From Acidobacteriota bacterium (lineage in GTDB: Bacteria; Acidobacteriota; Terriglobia; Terriglobales; Acidobacteriaceae), in NCBI GenBank assembly GCA_025359885.1, contig JANYDG010000100.1, forward strand, positions 1 through 48,654: a stretch of 48,654 nt of DNA, read 5' to 3'. Position 1 is the stretch's first letter; each line of letters starts with the position of its first letter. Below the pieces are notes generated by a model. It was not told the origin of the DNA. It searched no databases and was given only the letters and a program-made list of their open reading frames with translations. The position numbers and the translations under genes are program-made. Shown here piece after piece: positions 34,688 through 42,727 of the stretch.

Positions 34688-36061
34688 ATGTCTCGAATGA
34701 AATCCCAATTTCGTCTCTTTGCCGCTTTGCTTGCCACCTGCATCCTGCTCCCGGTTTTCGGCAGCGCCCTCGAAAAGCAGCCATTCGATGCATACCACGC
34801 ACGCCGCGTCGCCCTCGCCCAAAAGCTGCAGGGCGGTGTCGCCATCCTCTTCGCCGCCGAGCAGCCCCTTGTCGACTTCATGCCCTACCGCCAGGATGAG
34901 GACTTCTACTACCTCACCGGCTGGAACGAGCCCGGCGCAGCCTTGATGATCGTCGCCGCCAAACCTGCGGGCACCGCCGCAGCCGACCCCGCCCGCGCCT
35001 ATCGCGAAATCCTCTTCCTCCCCACCCGCAACCTGCGCATGGAAAAATACACCGGCGAAAAGCTCGATGCAGCCAATCCCCACGCCGAGCACGTCGTCGG
35101 CGTCGATGAAGTCCTCCCCATGACCGACCTCGCCTCTGAACTCAACAAGGCCATCGCAGCCGACCGCCGCCTCGCCAGCCAGCTCTACATCGAGCCCGAT
35201 GCACCCGCCGCCAAGGCGCTCATCACCTGGGTCGCCTCTACGCTCGGCATGGACACTACGCCCGCCACCCACGACGTCAGCCCGCTCACCACACAGCTCC
35301 GACTCGTCAAAGACCCCGGCGAACTCGCCCTGCTCAAAAAAGCCAGCGACGCCTCCATCGCCGCTCAGCTCACCATGCTCCACAACACCAAACCCGGCGT
35401 CACAGAGCGCGCCCTCGCCGGCAAAATCCTCGCCACCCTGATGGAAAATGGCTGCGAACGCCCCTCCTACGCCCCCATCGTCGGCACCGGCATCAACTCC
35501 ACCACCCTCCACTACTCTGAAAACACCGCGACTCTCGCCGACGGCGACATCATGGTCGTCGATGCCGCCGGGGAATACAGCATGTACGCCTCTGACATCA
35601 CCCGCACAGTTCCGGTAAACGGACACTTTACCGCCCGCCAGCGCGAAGTCTACGACGTCGTCCTCGGTGCCCAGCGCGCCGCCATCGCTGCCTTCGTTGC
35701 CGGCAAATCCACCATCAACGACCCCCAGCACCGCGACCCCAACTCCCTCGACTCCGCCGCCTGGAACTACATCAACACCCACGGCAAGGGCCTGCACGCC
35801 GAACCCCTCTCCGACTACTGGATTCATGGTCTCGGCCACATGGTCGGCATCAACGTCCACGACCCATCCGGCTACCCCGCCGTCCTCAAGCCCGGCATGG
35901 TCTTCACCATCGAACCCGGCGTCTATATCCCCTCAGAAAAACTCGGCGTCCGCATTGAAGACGTCTTCGTAGTCGGCCAGGACGGCAAACTCATCGACTT
36001 GGTCGCCGACCTGCCCCATACCGCCGACGAAGTCGAATCCGCCATGAAGCCAGCCAAATAG
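34688..36061 (+). CDS. Exported Xaa-Pro aminopeptidase (M24B)
   Basis: A 457-residue dimetal peptidase removing the residue before proline. A signal peptide (about 7-27) indicates export, unlike the cytosolic PepP of E. coli. The aminopeptidase-P N-terminal domain covers about 30-190 (DFYYLTGWNEPGA). The metal ligands are Asp292 (VVDAAGEY), Asp303 (ASDITRT), His384 (HGLGHMVG), Glu409 (FTIEPGVY) and Glu424 (VRIEDVF), all present. Together with the S53 peptidase it suggests extracytoplasmic protein breakdown. Two small genes follow closely. Confidence 0.93.
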   Translation: MSRMKSQFRLFAALLATCILLPVFGSALEKQPFDAYHARRVALAQKLQGGVAILFAAEQPLVDFMPYRQDEDFYYLTGWNEPGAALMIVAAKPAGTAAADPARAYREILFLPTRNLRMEKYTGEKLDAANPHAEHVVGVDEVLPMTDLASELNKAIAADRRLASQLYIEPDAPAAKALITWVASTLGMDTTPATHDVSPLTTQLRLVKDPGELALLKKASDASIAAQLTMLHNTKPGVTERALAGKILATLMENGCERPSYAPIVGTGINSTTLHYSENTATLADGDIMVVDAAGEYSMYASDITRTVPVNGHFTARQREVYDVVLGAQRAAIAAFVAGKSTINDPQHRDPNSLDSAAWNYINTHGKGLHAEPLSDYWIHGLGHMVGINVHDPSGYPAVLKPGMVFTIEPGVYIPSEKLGVRIEDVFVVGQDGKLIDLVADLPHTADEVESAMKPAK

Positions 36062-36069
36062 GGAGAGCC

Positions 36070-36483
36070 ATGTCCTTCCAGCCAGAAGACGAATGCCAGG
36101 ATCAGGATTACCGGCCAGCTCCGAGATTTTCTCCGCAATGGAACGAGGAGCAAGTCGCAGCGCCAGCACCGGAGTTCGCCCCACTCCTCCAGACCTTACG
36201 CGACCAGCTCATCGCCTGCCTCGAAGAGTGCGCCACCGGCCGCCGCGGCCTCTTTACCGACCTTGAACACGTCGCCGAAGAGGCTTCTAACCTCCGCCCC
36301 TGGCCTGAAGCCGCCCAGCTTCGCCAACTTGCCTTCGCCCTCCAGGCCATTCTCGCCCAATCCAGCGAGTCCGACCCGCTCTGCGACCAGTTCCTCGACC
36401 TCTGCTCCATCCACGGCGAAAACGACCCTGGCGAACCCCGCCTCGCTCGCGCCTTCCTCACAGAAATTGAAGGGAGACCCTGA
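36070..36483 (+). CDS. Hypothetical protein (137 aa)
   Basis: Not recognised. It is soluble and acidic, with a Pro/Gln-rich N-terminus followed by a helical region (about 35-105) containing ECATGRRGLFTDLEHVAEEA. GGGAGAG precedes the ATG at 36070, and the stop of the peptidase gene is 8 bases upstream, so it is probably in the same operon. The next gene starts 3 bases after its stop. Confidence 0.65.
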   Translation: MSFQPEDECQDQDYRPAPRFSPQWNEEQVAAPAPEFAPLLQTLRDQLIACLEECATGRRGLFTDLEHVAEEASNLRPWPEAAQLRQLAFALQAILAQSSESDPLCDQFLDLCSIHGENDPGEPRLARAFLTEIEGRP

Positions 36484-36486
36484 CCC

Positions 36487-36876
36487 ATGCTCATCCTCCA
36501 CACTTTCCTCGCCCTCGCCGCCGGATTCCTCGCTATGGCCCTCATCGTCGGCCTCGTCACCGCCCTGCTCGTGAAGCTCGTCCCCGACTGGGTCGGCAAC
36601 ACCGGCCAACCCCGACCCGGCTACATCGTCGTCAACCTCGGCTACTCCTTCATCGCCGCAGCAGTTGGCGGCTACGTCACCGCGTGGATCGCGCGCGGCA
36701 ATCCCCTCATCCAGGTCCTCGCCCTGGCGCTGATCGTGCTACTCCTCTCTGCCCTCAGCGCCCTCCAACTCCGCGGCCAGCAACCCATCTGGTACCAGCT
36801 CGTGCTGGTCGCACTCTCCCCCGCAGGCGTCTTCACCGGCGGCTACATCCGCCTGCATCTCACGGGAATCCTTTAG
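36487..36876 (+). CDS. Small polytopic membrane protein (129 aa)
   Basis: Four hydrophobic segments (about 3-28, 42-65, 70-90 and 100-120) mark an integral membrane protein. No family motif is recognised. It is the last gene of the probable peptidase operon and lies 3 bases after the previous stop. Role unknown. Confidence 0.68.
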   Translation: MLILHTFLALAAGFLAMALIVGLVTALLVKLVPDWVGNTGQPRPGYIVVNLGYSFIAAAVGGYVTAWIARGNPLIQVLALALIVLLLSALSALQLRGQQPIWYQLVLVALSPAGVFTGGYIRLHLTGIL

Positions 36877-36887
36877 CGAGTGCCACC

Positions 36888-36915
36888 ATCACAAAAATTC
36901 CCACCATGCTATACT
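36888..36915 (+). promoter_or_regulatory. Candidate promoter of the vapBC module
   Basis: ATCACA (36888-36893; 4 of 6 to TTGACA), a 16-base spacer and TATACT (36910-36915). It would give a short leader of about 25 bases before the antitoxin start at 36945. Judged by eye. Confidence 0.45.
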
Positions 36916-36944
36916 TTGGCCACTAATGAATGAAGGTGGTACCG

Positions 36945-37214
36945 ATGGACGTTCTCGAACCACAAAACCTGAGTACCCGGATTCATATAAGTGAAAAAGG
37001 CAGAGTCGTCATTCCCGCTGCGATCCGCGAGGCTCTCGGAATGACTGTTGGCAGCTCCCTCGATCTCCGCGTCGTAGACGGCGAACTGCGCATCACAACC
37101 ATTCGCAGCCGCATCCTGCGCGCCCAGGAGCGCGCTAAGCGCTATGTTCAGCCTGGGACTTTAGTTTCTGATGAACTCAGTGCCGAGCGCCGTGAAGCGG
37201 CAAAGCATGAATGA
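36945..37214 (+). CDS. vapB: AbrB-family antitoxin (VapB-like)
   Basis: An 89-residue protein with a swapped-hairpin AbrB DNA-binding domain near the N-terminus (STRIHISEKGRVVIPAAIRE, about residues 10-29, then GSSLDLRVVDGEL). A C-terminal helical toxin-binding tail follows. ATG 36945 has GAAGGTGG a few bases upstream; an ATG five codons earlier lies within that element. It overlaps the PIN toxin by 8 bases, the usual coupled order of vapBC. The family binds its own promoter with the toxin. Confidence 0.88.
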   Translation: MDVLEPQNLSTRIHISEKGRVVIPAAIREALGMTVGSSLDLRVVDGELRITTIRSRILRAQERAKRYVQPGTLVSDELSAERREAAKHE

Positions 37215-37593
37215 AGTTGTCCTGGATTCTTCCGCCATCCTCGCCCTTATTTTCCAGGAACGGGGTGCTGAAAACCTGACTGACGAGATTATGTCTCGCG
37301 CTGTGGTAAGTTCAGTCAATCTTGCAGAAGTGCACGCCAAGCTGATTAAGAAGGGTTTTATCCCCGCCGAGGCTTGGGAGGATGCACTCTCACTGGTCAC
37401 AGGCGTCGAGCTGTTTACAATCAGCCAGGCAAAACTAGCGGGAGATATGCACGCGTCCACCGAAAAATACGGCCTCTCCCTCGGCGACCGCGCCTGCCTC
37501 GCCCTGGCCATCTCCCTCAAGGCCCCCGTCTACACCACCGAACAAATCTGGCGCAACCTCGACCTCGGCATCCCCATCCACGTCCTCCGCTGA
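37207..37593 (+). CDS. vapC: PIN-domain ribonuclease toxin (VapC-like)
   Basis: A 128-residue PIN nuclease that cuts RNA when free of its antitoxin. The acidic core is Asp7 (VVLDSSAIL), Glu41 (VNLAEVHAKL) and Asp94 (SLGDRACLAL). The fourth position, commonly Asp in TADRxW, is Glu112 in YTTEQIW. ATG 37207 is preferred over one at 37171 because it gives the standard PIN start and an 8-base overlap with the antitoxin. It converges with rng across a terminator. Confidence 0.88.
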   Translation: MNEVVLDSSAILALIFQERGAENLTDEIMSRAVVSSVNLAEVHAKLIKKGFIPAEAWEDALSLVTGVELFTISQAKLAGDMHASTEKYGLSLGDRACLALAISLKAPVYTTEQIWRNLDLGIPIHVLR

Positions 37594-37616
37594 TCGTTTC
37601 CAGCACAGAAACGCAA

Positions 37617-37643
37617 AAAGGCCGGAGCATCGCTCCGGCCTTT
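37617..37643. terminator. Bidirectional terminator between vapC and rng
   Basis: A 12-bp perfect stem, AAAGGCCGGAGC (37617-37628) with its complement (37632-37643), and a 3-base loop. T-rich stretches follow on both strands (TTTccctttt on plus; five A at 37615-37619 read as T on minus). Confidence 0.92.
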
Positions 37644-37662
37644 CCCTTTTCCTGCCCGTCAC

Positions 37663-40600
37663 TTATCCCTGAATATCAAACTGCTCAGGATGCAGTGTCG
37701 CGTCGCTCTTCACCAACACGTTCTTCCCCGACAGGTCTTCCAGCTCCGTCAGCCACTTCGCATTGTTCTGCTTCAGCGCCTTCGCCGTCTCTGGATTGAC
37801 CCGAATCAACACTTCGGTGCCGTCAAAATGCTTCCGCATCTTGCGCACTTCAATGTAGATTTCGTTGGCCACCGTTGCCGGGCTCTTCACCATTCCCGTC
37901 GCCTGGCAAACCGGGCAAGGGACACTGAGTGTGCGTTCCAGCGATTGCTTGACTCGTTTCCGCGTAATCGCCACCAAACCAAAGTCGTTGAACTGCAACA
38001 CCTTCGTCGGCGCGCGATCCTGCTTCAGCGCCTCTTCCAGGGCTGCCATCACCCGCGTCCGGTTCCGCCGCTCATCCATGTCAATGAAGTCGATTACGAT
38101 GATGCCGCCGAGGTCGCGCAGCCGTATCTGACGCACAATCTCCGGAATTGCGTCCAGGTTCGTCTTGAGAATCGTGTCCTCAAGCCGCGCCGTCTTGCCA
38201 ACAAATTTGCCGGTGTTGATATCGATTGCAACCAGCGCTTCTGTCTGGTTGATGACGATCGAGCCGCCACTCTTCAGCCAGACCTTTGACCGCAGGGCTT
38301 TCGAGATTTCATCCTGAATGCCAAAGTGCTCAAACAGCGGCACTTCCTTCGTGTACAGCTTTACCCGGCGCACCAGCTCCGGCGAAAAGCGGTTCAGGAA
38401 GCGCACAATCCGCTCATAATCCGCCTCAGAATCCACCCAGATATGCGAGAAGTTGTCGCTCACCTGGTCGCGCAAAATACGCTCGATCAGGTTCAAATCG
38501 TGGTAAATCAGTGCCGGCGGCTTCGAAGTATCCGCCCGCTGCTTGATGTCGTTCCACAGATTGATCAGGAAGCGCAGATCCGAGCGAAGCTCTTCCTCCG
38601 ACGCACCCTCAGCCGCCGTGCGCACAATGAATCCACCCTGCGCATCGCCCTTTTCGCTCACCAGCACCCGCTTCAGCCGCTGGCGCTCTTCGTCAGACGC
38701 AATCTTCCGGCTCACCCCTACATGGCTCACCGTCGGCATGAACACAAGGAACCGCCCCGGCAGCGCGATGTGGCTCGTAATCCGAGCACCCTTCTTGGCA
38801 ATCGGCTCCTTGGCAATCTGCACCAGGATCTCCTGCCCCGGCTTCAGCAAGTCGCTGATAATCGGCAGATCTGAGATTTGCGACGATCGCCGCGACATCC
38901 CGCCCGACCCCGGAGCACCGCCCGGACCTCGGCGTCCGTCGCCACCACTCGAGCTAGACCCGGCACCCATGCCAGGTGTCGTACGTCCACCGCGACGTCC
39001 GCGACTATCCCGGCTGCCAGACCGTTCCCCGTTTCGATCTCCACCGCGTCCATCGCCACGATCCCGGCCACCACCCGTTCCAGCAGCAGCAGCCGTCCGA
39101 CCACGTCCGCCTGCTGGCGTCGGCGATCCCTCTTCCTCCAGATCAGCCTCTTCATCGTCCTCGGAATCAATCTCAATCCGATGGTCCAGATGCGCCTCCT
39201 GCAACATCTCGCCCAGCGCGCCTGAGCGAATCTGCTGCTGCAGAGTCTCCTCTTCCATCTCTTCAAGGTCGTGCTCTTCCCCATGGTGAGCCTTCAGAGG
39301 AGTGAATTCGTACTCCTCATCGTCAACCACTTCTTCTTCCACCACGCTGCCGTCCGGCGCGTACGCTGAAACCGTACTCACCGTCCTTTTAGGCACCGGA
39401 GCGGGCGCGGGAGCCTCTTCCTTCTTCCGTCCACCAAAAATATCCTTCAAGCGAAATCCGCTCGGCGGCAACGGATCAACATTGTGGCTCGCCGATTCCT
39501 CAGCATGCTCCTCAGCCTCTGTGCCCAGCTCGCCGACATGCTCTCCTTCGGCCGCAATCTCAACCTCTTCCGTCTCATGCAGGGAGTCAATCTTTTCCCC
39601 CTTGAATTCGCGGTCAAAGTCGGTCTCATCAAGCTCTTCGAACACATCAAAGACTTCGACTTCCTCAAATTCCTCAGAGATCGTCGATTCCAACTCTTCA
39701 GCGACCGATGCTTCAACGGCCTGCGTCGGAATCGCAGCTGAAGCCTCAACGCGATCCGCAAAAACGCCCTGCAGCTCAGCATCAACGACCGCCGATGGTG
39801 CCTCCGGCGCAACAGGCGCCTTGCGATGCCGCGCAATCGATTCGCCCGGTAGCAATCCTTTGCCGTCCCACGCAAACTCCGTCTCAACCAGAGTTGACGG
39901 TTTCGTTGCCGTCCGCTCCGGCGGTGCAGGTGATGTATCCGGTGGCAGTTCGCTCAGAACCAACCGGCTCGGTGCTGGCTTCGGCGCTGCCACTGCCCCA
40001 TACTTCGAAAGAGATTCACCCGGCAGCAGAAATGGCGTCGGCGCAGAATTCTGAACCCGCGGCTCCCGCTCAGCCCGCACAAAAGGCTGCGGTGCCACCG
40101 GCTTTTGCCATACCGGTTGCTGTTCAAGTGGTTGTGCGGCCATTGGCTGTGACGCAGCAGCCTCAAACTCCAGCGGCGAAACCTCCGCCTCTTCAACTTC
40201 TTCCTCAACTGAAGATTCCGAGGCCTCGGTGCCCCCGGCCACAGGCGCATCCGCTTCATCACGGCCCCGACCGCCACGACGGCGACGGCGACCACGCCAG
40301 CGGCGCGCCCCCTGCTCATCAGTTTCATCCTGTTGCTGCACTGCCTGCGAAACCGAAACTGGCACCACTTCCGACTCAGCCGTCTCCGGCGTTCCATTGA
40401 ATGGAGGAGCAGCAGGAATCTGATAAAGAATCGCGGTCGGCTCCGCTTCCGCCAACGGGGCTCTCGATTCACCACGCCGAGGCCGCTGTTCACGACCCTC
40501 ACGTTGCCCATCGCGCTGCCCATCACGCTGTCCGTCGCGGCCACCCCGGCCTTGATTCAAAGCCGGTGCCTGTTGGCCCTGCGGTGCCTGAGTCGCCGGG

Positions 40601-40911
40601 GCCGAAGCGATGCTGGCCTGCGGTCGCACCGTATCACCCTGCGCCGATGCCCTCTCGACTTCGTCCGTATCTTCCTGGTCTTCCATCTCCAGAAAGTCCG
40701 TTACATACAGAAATGCATCCCGCTCCAGGCCAATGTCCACAAATGCGGACTGCATCCCTGGCAATACCCGGGTTACACGGCCCTTGTAGACCGAACCTGC
40801 GAGGGTATATTCGTTTTCCCGCTCGTAGTAAATCTCAGCGAGTTGATCATCTTCCAGAATCGCGAGCCGCGTTTCGTGCGGCGTGCTGCTGATACAAATT
40901 TCCTTGGCCAT
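37663..40911 (-). CDS. rng: Ribonuclease E/G family protein with a large insertion
   Basis: A 1082-residue endoribonuclease of the Rne/Rng family that cuts single-stranded RNA in decay and rRNA processing. The S1 domain starts at about 38 (YKGRVTRVLPGMQSAFVDIG) and then breaks off. It resumes at about 682 (ISDLLKPGQEILVQIAKE), so a low-complexity insert of roughly 606 residues splits it. The catalytic domain is intact, with Asp897 (LVAIDINTGK) and Asp941 (IIVIDFIDMDERRNR) as magnesium ligands. The Zn-link is CPVC (999-1002). There is no long C-terminal scaffold, so it is RNase G-like at the end. ATG 40911 has GGAAAGG just upstream. It is downstream of mre-mrd, as rng often is. Confidence 0.9.
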   Translation of the reverse strand: MAKEICISSTPHETRLAILEDDQLAEIYYERENEYTLAGSVYKGRVTRVLPGMQSAFVDIGLERDAFLYVTDFLEMEDQEDTDEVERASAQGDTVRPQASIASAPATQAPQGQQAPALNQGRGGRDGQRDGQRDGQREGREQRPRRGESRAPLAEAEPTAILYQIPAAPPFNGTPETAESEVVPVSVSQAVQQQDETDEQGARRWRGRRRRRGGRGRDEADAPVAGGTEASESSVEEEVEEAEVSPLEFEAAASQPMAAQPLEQQPVWQKPVAPQPFVRAEREPRVQNSAPTPFLLPGESLSKYGAVAAPKPAPSRLVLSELPPDTSPAPPERTATKPSTLVETEFAWDGKGLLPGESIARHRKAPVAPEAPSAVVDAELQGVFADRVEASAAIPTQAVEASVAEELESTISEEFEEVEVFDVFEELDETDFDREFKGEKIDSLHETEEVEIAAEGEHVGELGTEAEEHAEESASHNVDPLPPSGFRLKDIFGGRKKEEAPAPAPVPKRTVSTVSAYAPDGSVVEEEVVDDEEYEFTPLKAHHGEEHDLEEMEEETLQQQIRSGALGEMLQEAHLDHRIEIDSEDDEEADLEEEGSPTPAGGRGRTAAAAGTGGGRDRGDGRGGDRNGERSGSRDSRGRRGGRTTPGMGAGSSSSGGDGRRGPGGAPGSGGMSRRSSQISDLPIISDLLKPGQEILVQIAKEPIAKKGARITSHIALPGRFLVFMPTVSHVGVSRKIASDEERQRLKRVLVSEKGDAQGGFIVRTAAEGASEEELRSDLRFLINLWNDIKQRADTSKPPALIYHDLNLIERILRDQVSDNFSHIWVDSEADYERIVRFLNRFSPELVRRVKLYTKEVPLFEHFGIQDEISKALRSKVWLKSGGSIVINQTEALVAIDINTGKFVGKTARLEDTILKTNLDAIPEIVRQIRLRDLGGIIVIDFIDMDERRNRTRVMAALEEALKQDRAPTKVLQFNDFGLVAITRKRVKQSLERTLSVPCPVCQATGMVKSPATVANEIYIEVRKMRKHFDGTEVLIRVNPETAKALKQNNAKWLTELEDLSGKNVLVKSDATLHPEQFDIQG
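38866..40686 (-). other. Low-complexity insertion encoded within the S1 domain of the ribonuclease
   Basis: About residues 76-682 of the RNase. It comprises a Gln/Arg/Gly stretch, an arginine cluster (RRWRGRRRRRGGRGR) and an acidic Glu-rich block. It ends in a Gly/Arg (RGG-like) tail just before the S1 domain resumes. Two similar motifs, LLPGESLSKYG and LLPGESIARHR, lie about 58 residues apart. It is likely disordered and RNA-binding; partner binding is possible. Confidence 0.8.
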
Positions 40912-41629
40912 ATTGCCTTTCCGTCCTGGGGCCATCGCCCTTCAGGACCTGCGGCAAGACCGAATGCGTCAGAGAAGCCAACTTTTGCGGAAATACGCTC
41001 GTCAAAGCCATTCCGCGGTTGCTGCTCAATACCGTCTGCAAGGAGGGGAGAATTCAAGGGAAGCTGTGCGGGAAGATATCCGGCCCGTGATCCGTACAAC
41101 GCCGGAGAAGAACCAGTCGCGAACTTCACTCGAAAAGCAGAGGAAGATTCCCGCCGTGATTCGTTAAACCCATGGCAAACACGCCATTGACAGCAACGAC
41201 TCAAGTGCAAAGATTTTGTGGCTAACCTGCGCTTCTTCGATTCCTCTCGAAGAAACCATGCCGTTCTGCCCGAGGTAACGGAACGAAACTGCTTCTGCGG
41301 TACCCCGCCATCACACTCGCCTGCATCAGGCGACGGTAATAGGTCGGTTCCGGTCGGTTTCGTTCTGGTTACGCAATGCCTGCGGATTCCCTGTCTCTGC
41401 GTACTCATTCACCCAATCCTGCCGGGGCTGTTTGCAATCGAAACCTGCCGGCGAAGTGATTGTTTTTCTTGGATTGCCCTAATCCAGGTCTTTCAGGCCC
41501 GACTAAAGCTCAATCCAAATATCAAAAACTGCCCTGTACTACTGCCCTGTCGTCGAGTCCTGTCGTCGAGTCCTGTCGTCGAGCCCCCGGTACTGCAAAT
41601 GCGGCTCCAGTTCAGTTCACAAGATCAGA
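40912..41629. other. 718-base interval between rodA and rng
   Basis: No credible gene is present; open frames here have no family or start-site support. The notable content is three copies of a 13-base repeat at 41546-41584. A promoter for rng is expected on the minus strand, but none was confidently seen. The length argues that rng has its own promoter apart from the mre-mrd operon. Confidence 0.6.
41546..41584. repeat. 13-bp tandem repeat, three copies
   Basis: The unit cctgtcgtcgagt is present three times head to tail, with only the last base of copy three changed (t to c). It lies 45 bases beyond the rodA stop in the transcription direction. Confidence 0.93.
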
Positions 41630-42727
41630 TCAGTTCACAAATCGGCGCATGCGAACGTTCATCACAACGCCCAGCGCCAGAAACGTGAACAACACGGAAG
41701 ATCCGCCATAACTCATTAACGGCAGGGGAATCCCGGTGACCGGCATAAATCCGATGACCATGCCAACGTTGACCGCAATCTGAAAGGTCAACACAGCTAC
41801 CACTCCCATTACCAGAAGGGAACCGGACATGTCAGCAGCCGTTTGAGCGTTTTGAATCAAACGCATCAATATCACGAAGTATAGCAGCAGAACCAGAAAC
41901 GCGCCGGTAAACCCATGTTCCTCACTGAACGCCGCAAAGATGAAGTCCGCGTGGGGAATAGGCAAAAAATCCCCCTGCGTCTGCGAACCCTGCTCCGCTC
42001 CCTTGCCCCAGACTCCACCCGATCCAACTGCAATCAGCGACTGCCGAATCTGGTACCCCGACCCTTTGGGGTCATTGTCAGGGTTGAGGAAGCTCGTCAA
42101 CCGCGCCTTCTGGTAAGGCTTCAATACCTTCCCGCTACTCCACGCTCCAACCACCATCACCAGGCCCACCGCGCCCAGAATCGCCGCCTGCTTCCAGTGA
42201 ATTCCACCCAAAAACAGCCCCGCCAACAAAATAGGCGTATACGTCAGCGCCGTCCCCAGATCCGGCTGCAAAAGTACCAGCAGCATCGGTATTCCCACCA
42301 GCCCTATAGCCTTGAAAATGTCTCCCCACGTCAGCCGCCGCCCGCCCAGATTCGCAAAGTAGTGAGCCACCATCACAATGAGCACCAGCTTCACCCACTC
42401 GGATGGCTGAAAGTGCATTGGCCCCAGCTTGATCCACCGCCGCGCCCCCAGCACCTTCGTCCCTACCAGCTTCACCGCGACCAACGACAAAAGGCAAAAT
42501 CCATAGACCCACCAGACAAAGTCCAGCAACCGGTGATAGTCCACCTTCGACATCACAAACATCAGCACGATTCCACCGCATATCCAATACAGCTGCTTGG
42601 TGTGAAAGTGCTCGTACTTGGTGTGCAGCGTCGCCGAGTAGATCTCAAACACCGAGACTGTGCAAAGCAACAGCACCATCCCCAGCAGCGGCCAGTCAAA
42701 GTCCCTGAAGCTCAGATACCGCCTCAT
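41630..42727 (-). CDS. rodA: Rod-shape peptidoglycan glycosyltransferase RodA
   Basis: A 365-residue SEDS-family polymerase for lateral wall growth. About ten TM helices carry the SEDS landmarks FQPSEWVKL, LQPDLGTAL, FIFAAFSEEHGF and LPLMSYGGSS. It pairs with PBP2 (mrdA), whose stop overlaps the rodA start by one base (TGATG). This coupling and the mre genes upstream mark it as RodA rather than FtsW or SpoVE. It is the last gene of the tightly spaced operon. Confidence 0.95.
   Translation of the reverse strand: MRRYLSFRDFDWPLLGMVLLLCTVSVFEIYSATLHTKYEHFHTKQLYWICGGIVLMFVMSKVDYHRLLDFVWWVYGFCLLSLVAVKLVGTKVLGARRWIKLGPMHFQPSEWVKLVLIVMVAHYFANLGGRRLTWGDIFKAIGLVGIPMLLVLLQPDLGTALTYTPILLAGLFLGGIHWKQAAILGAVGLVMVVGAWSSGKVLKPYQKARLTSFLNPDNDPKGSGYQIRQSLIAVGSGGVWGKGAEQGSQTQGDFLPIPHADFIFAAFSEEHGFTGAFLVLLLYFVILMRLIQNAQTAADMSGSLLVMGVVAVLTFQIAVNVGMVIGFMPVTGIPLPLMSYGGSSVLFTFLALGVVMNVRMRRFVN

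Noticed and set aside
39302..40400. Plus-strand frames opposite the RNase insertion (Ser- and Pro-rich)
   Set aside because: They mirror the repetitive Glu/Gly/Arg codons of the insertion. No start-site or family support.
40773..41408. 211-residue minus-strand frame across the rng start and upstream spacer
   Set aside because: It overlaps the rng N-terminus in another frame and has an unstructured, Arg/Ser-rich composition. More likely a by-product of the spacer sequence.
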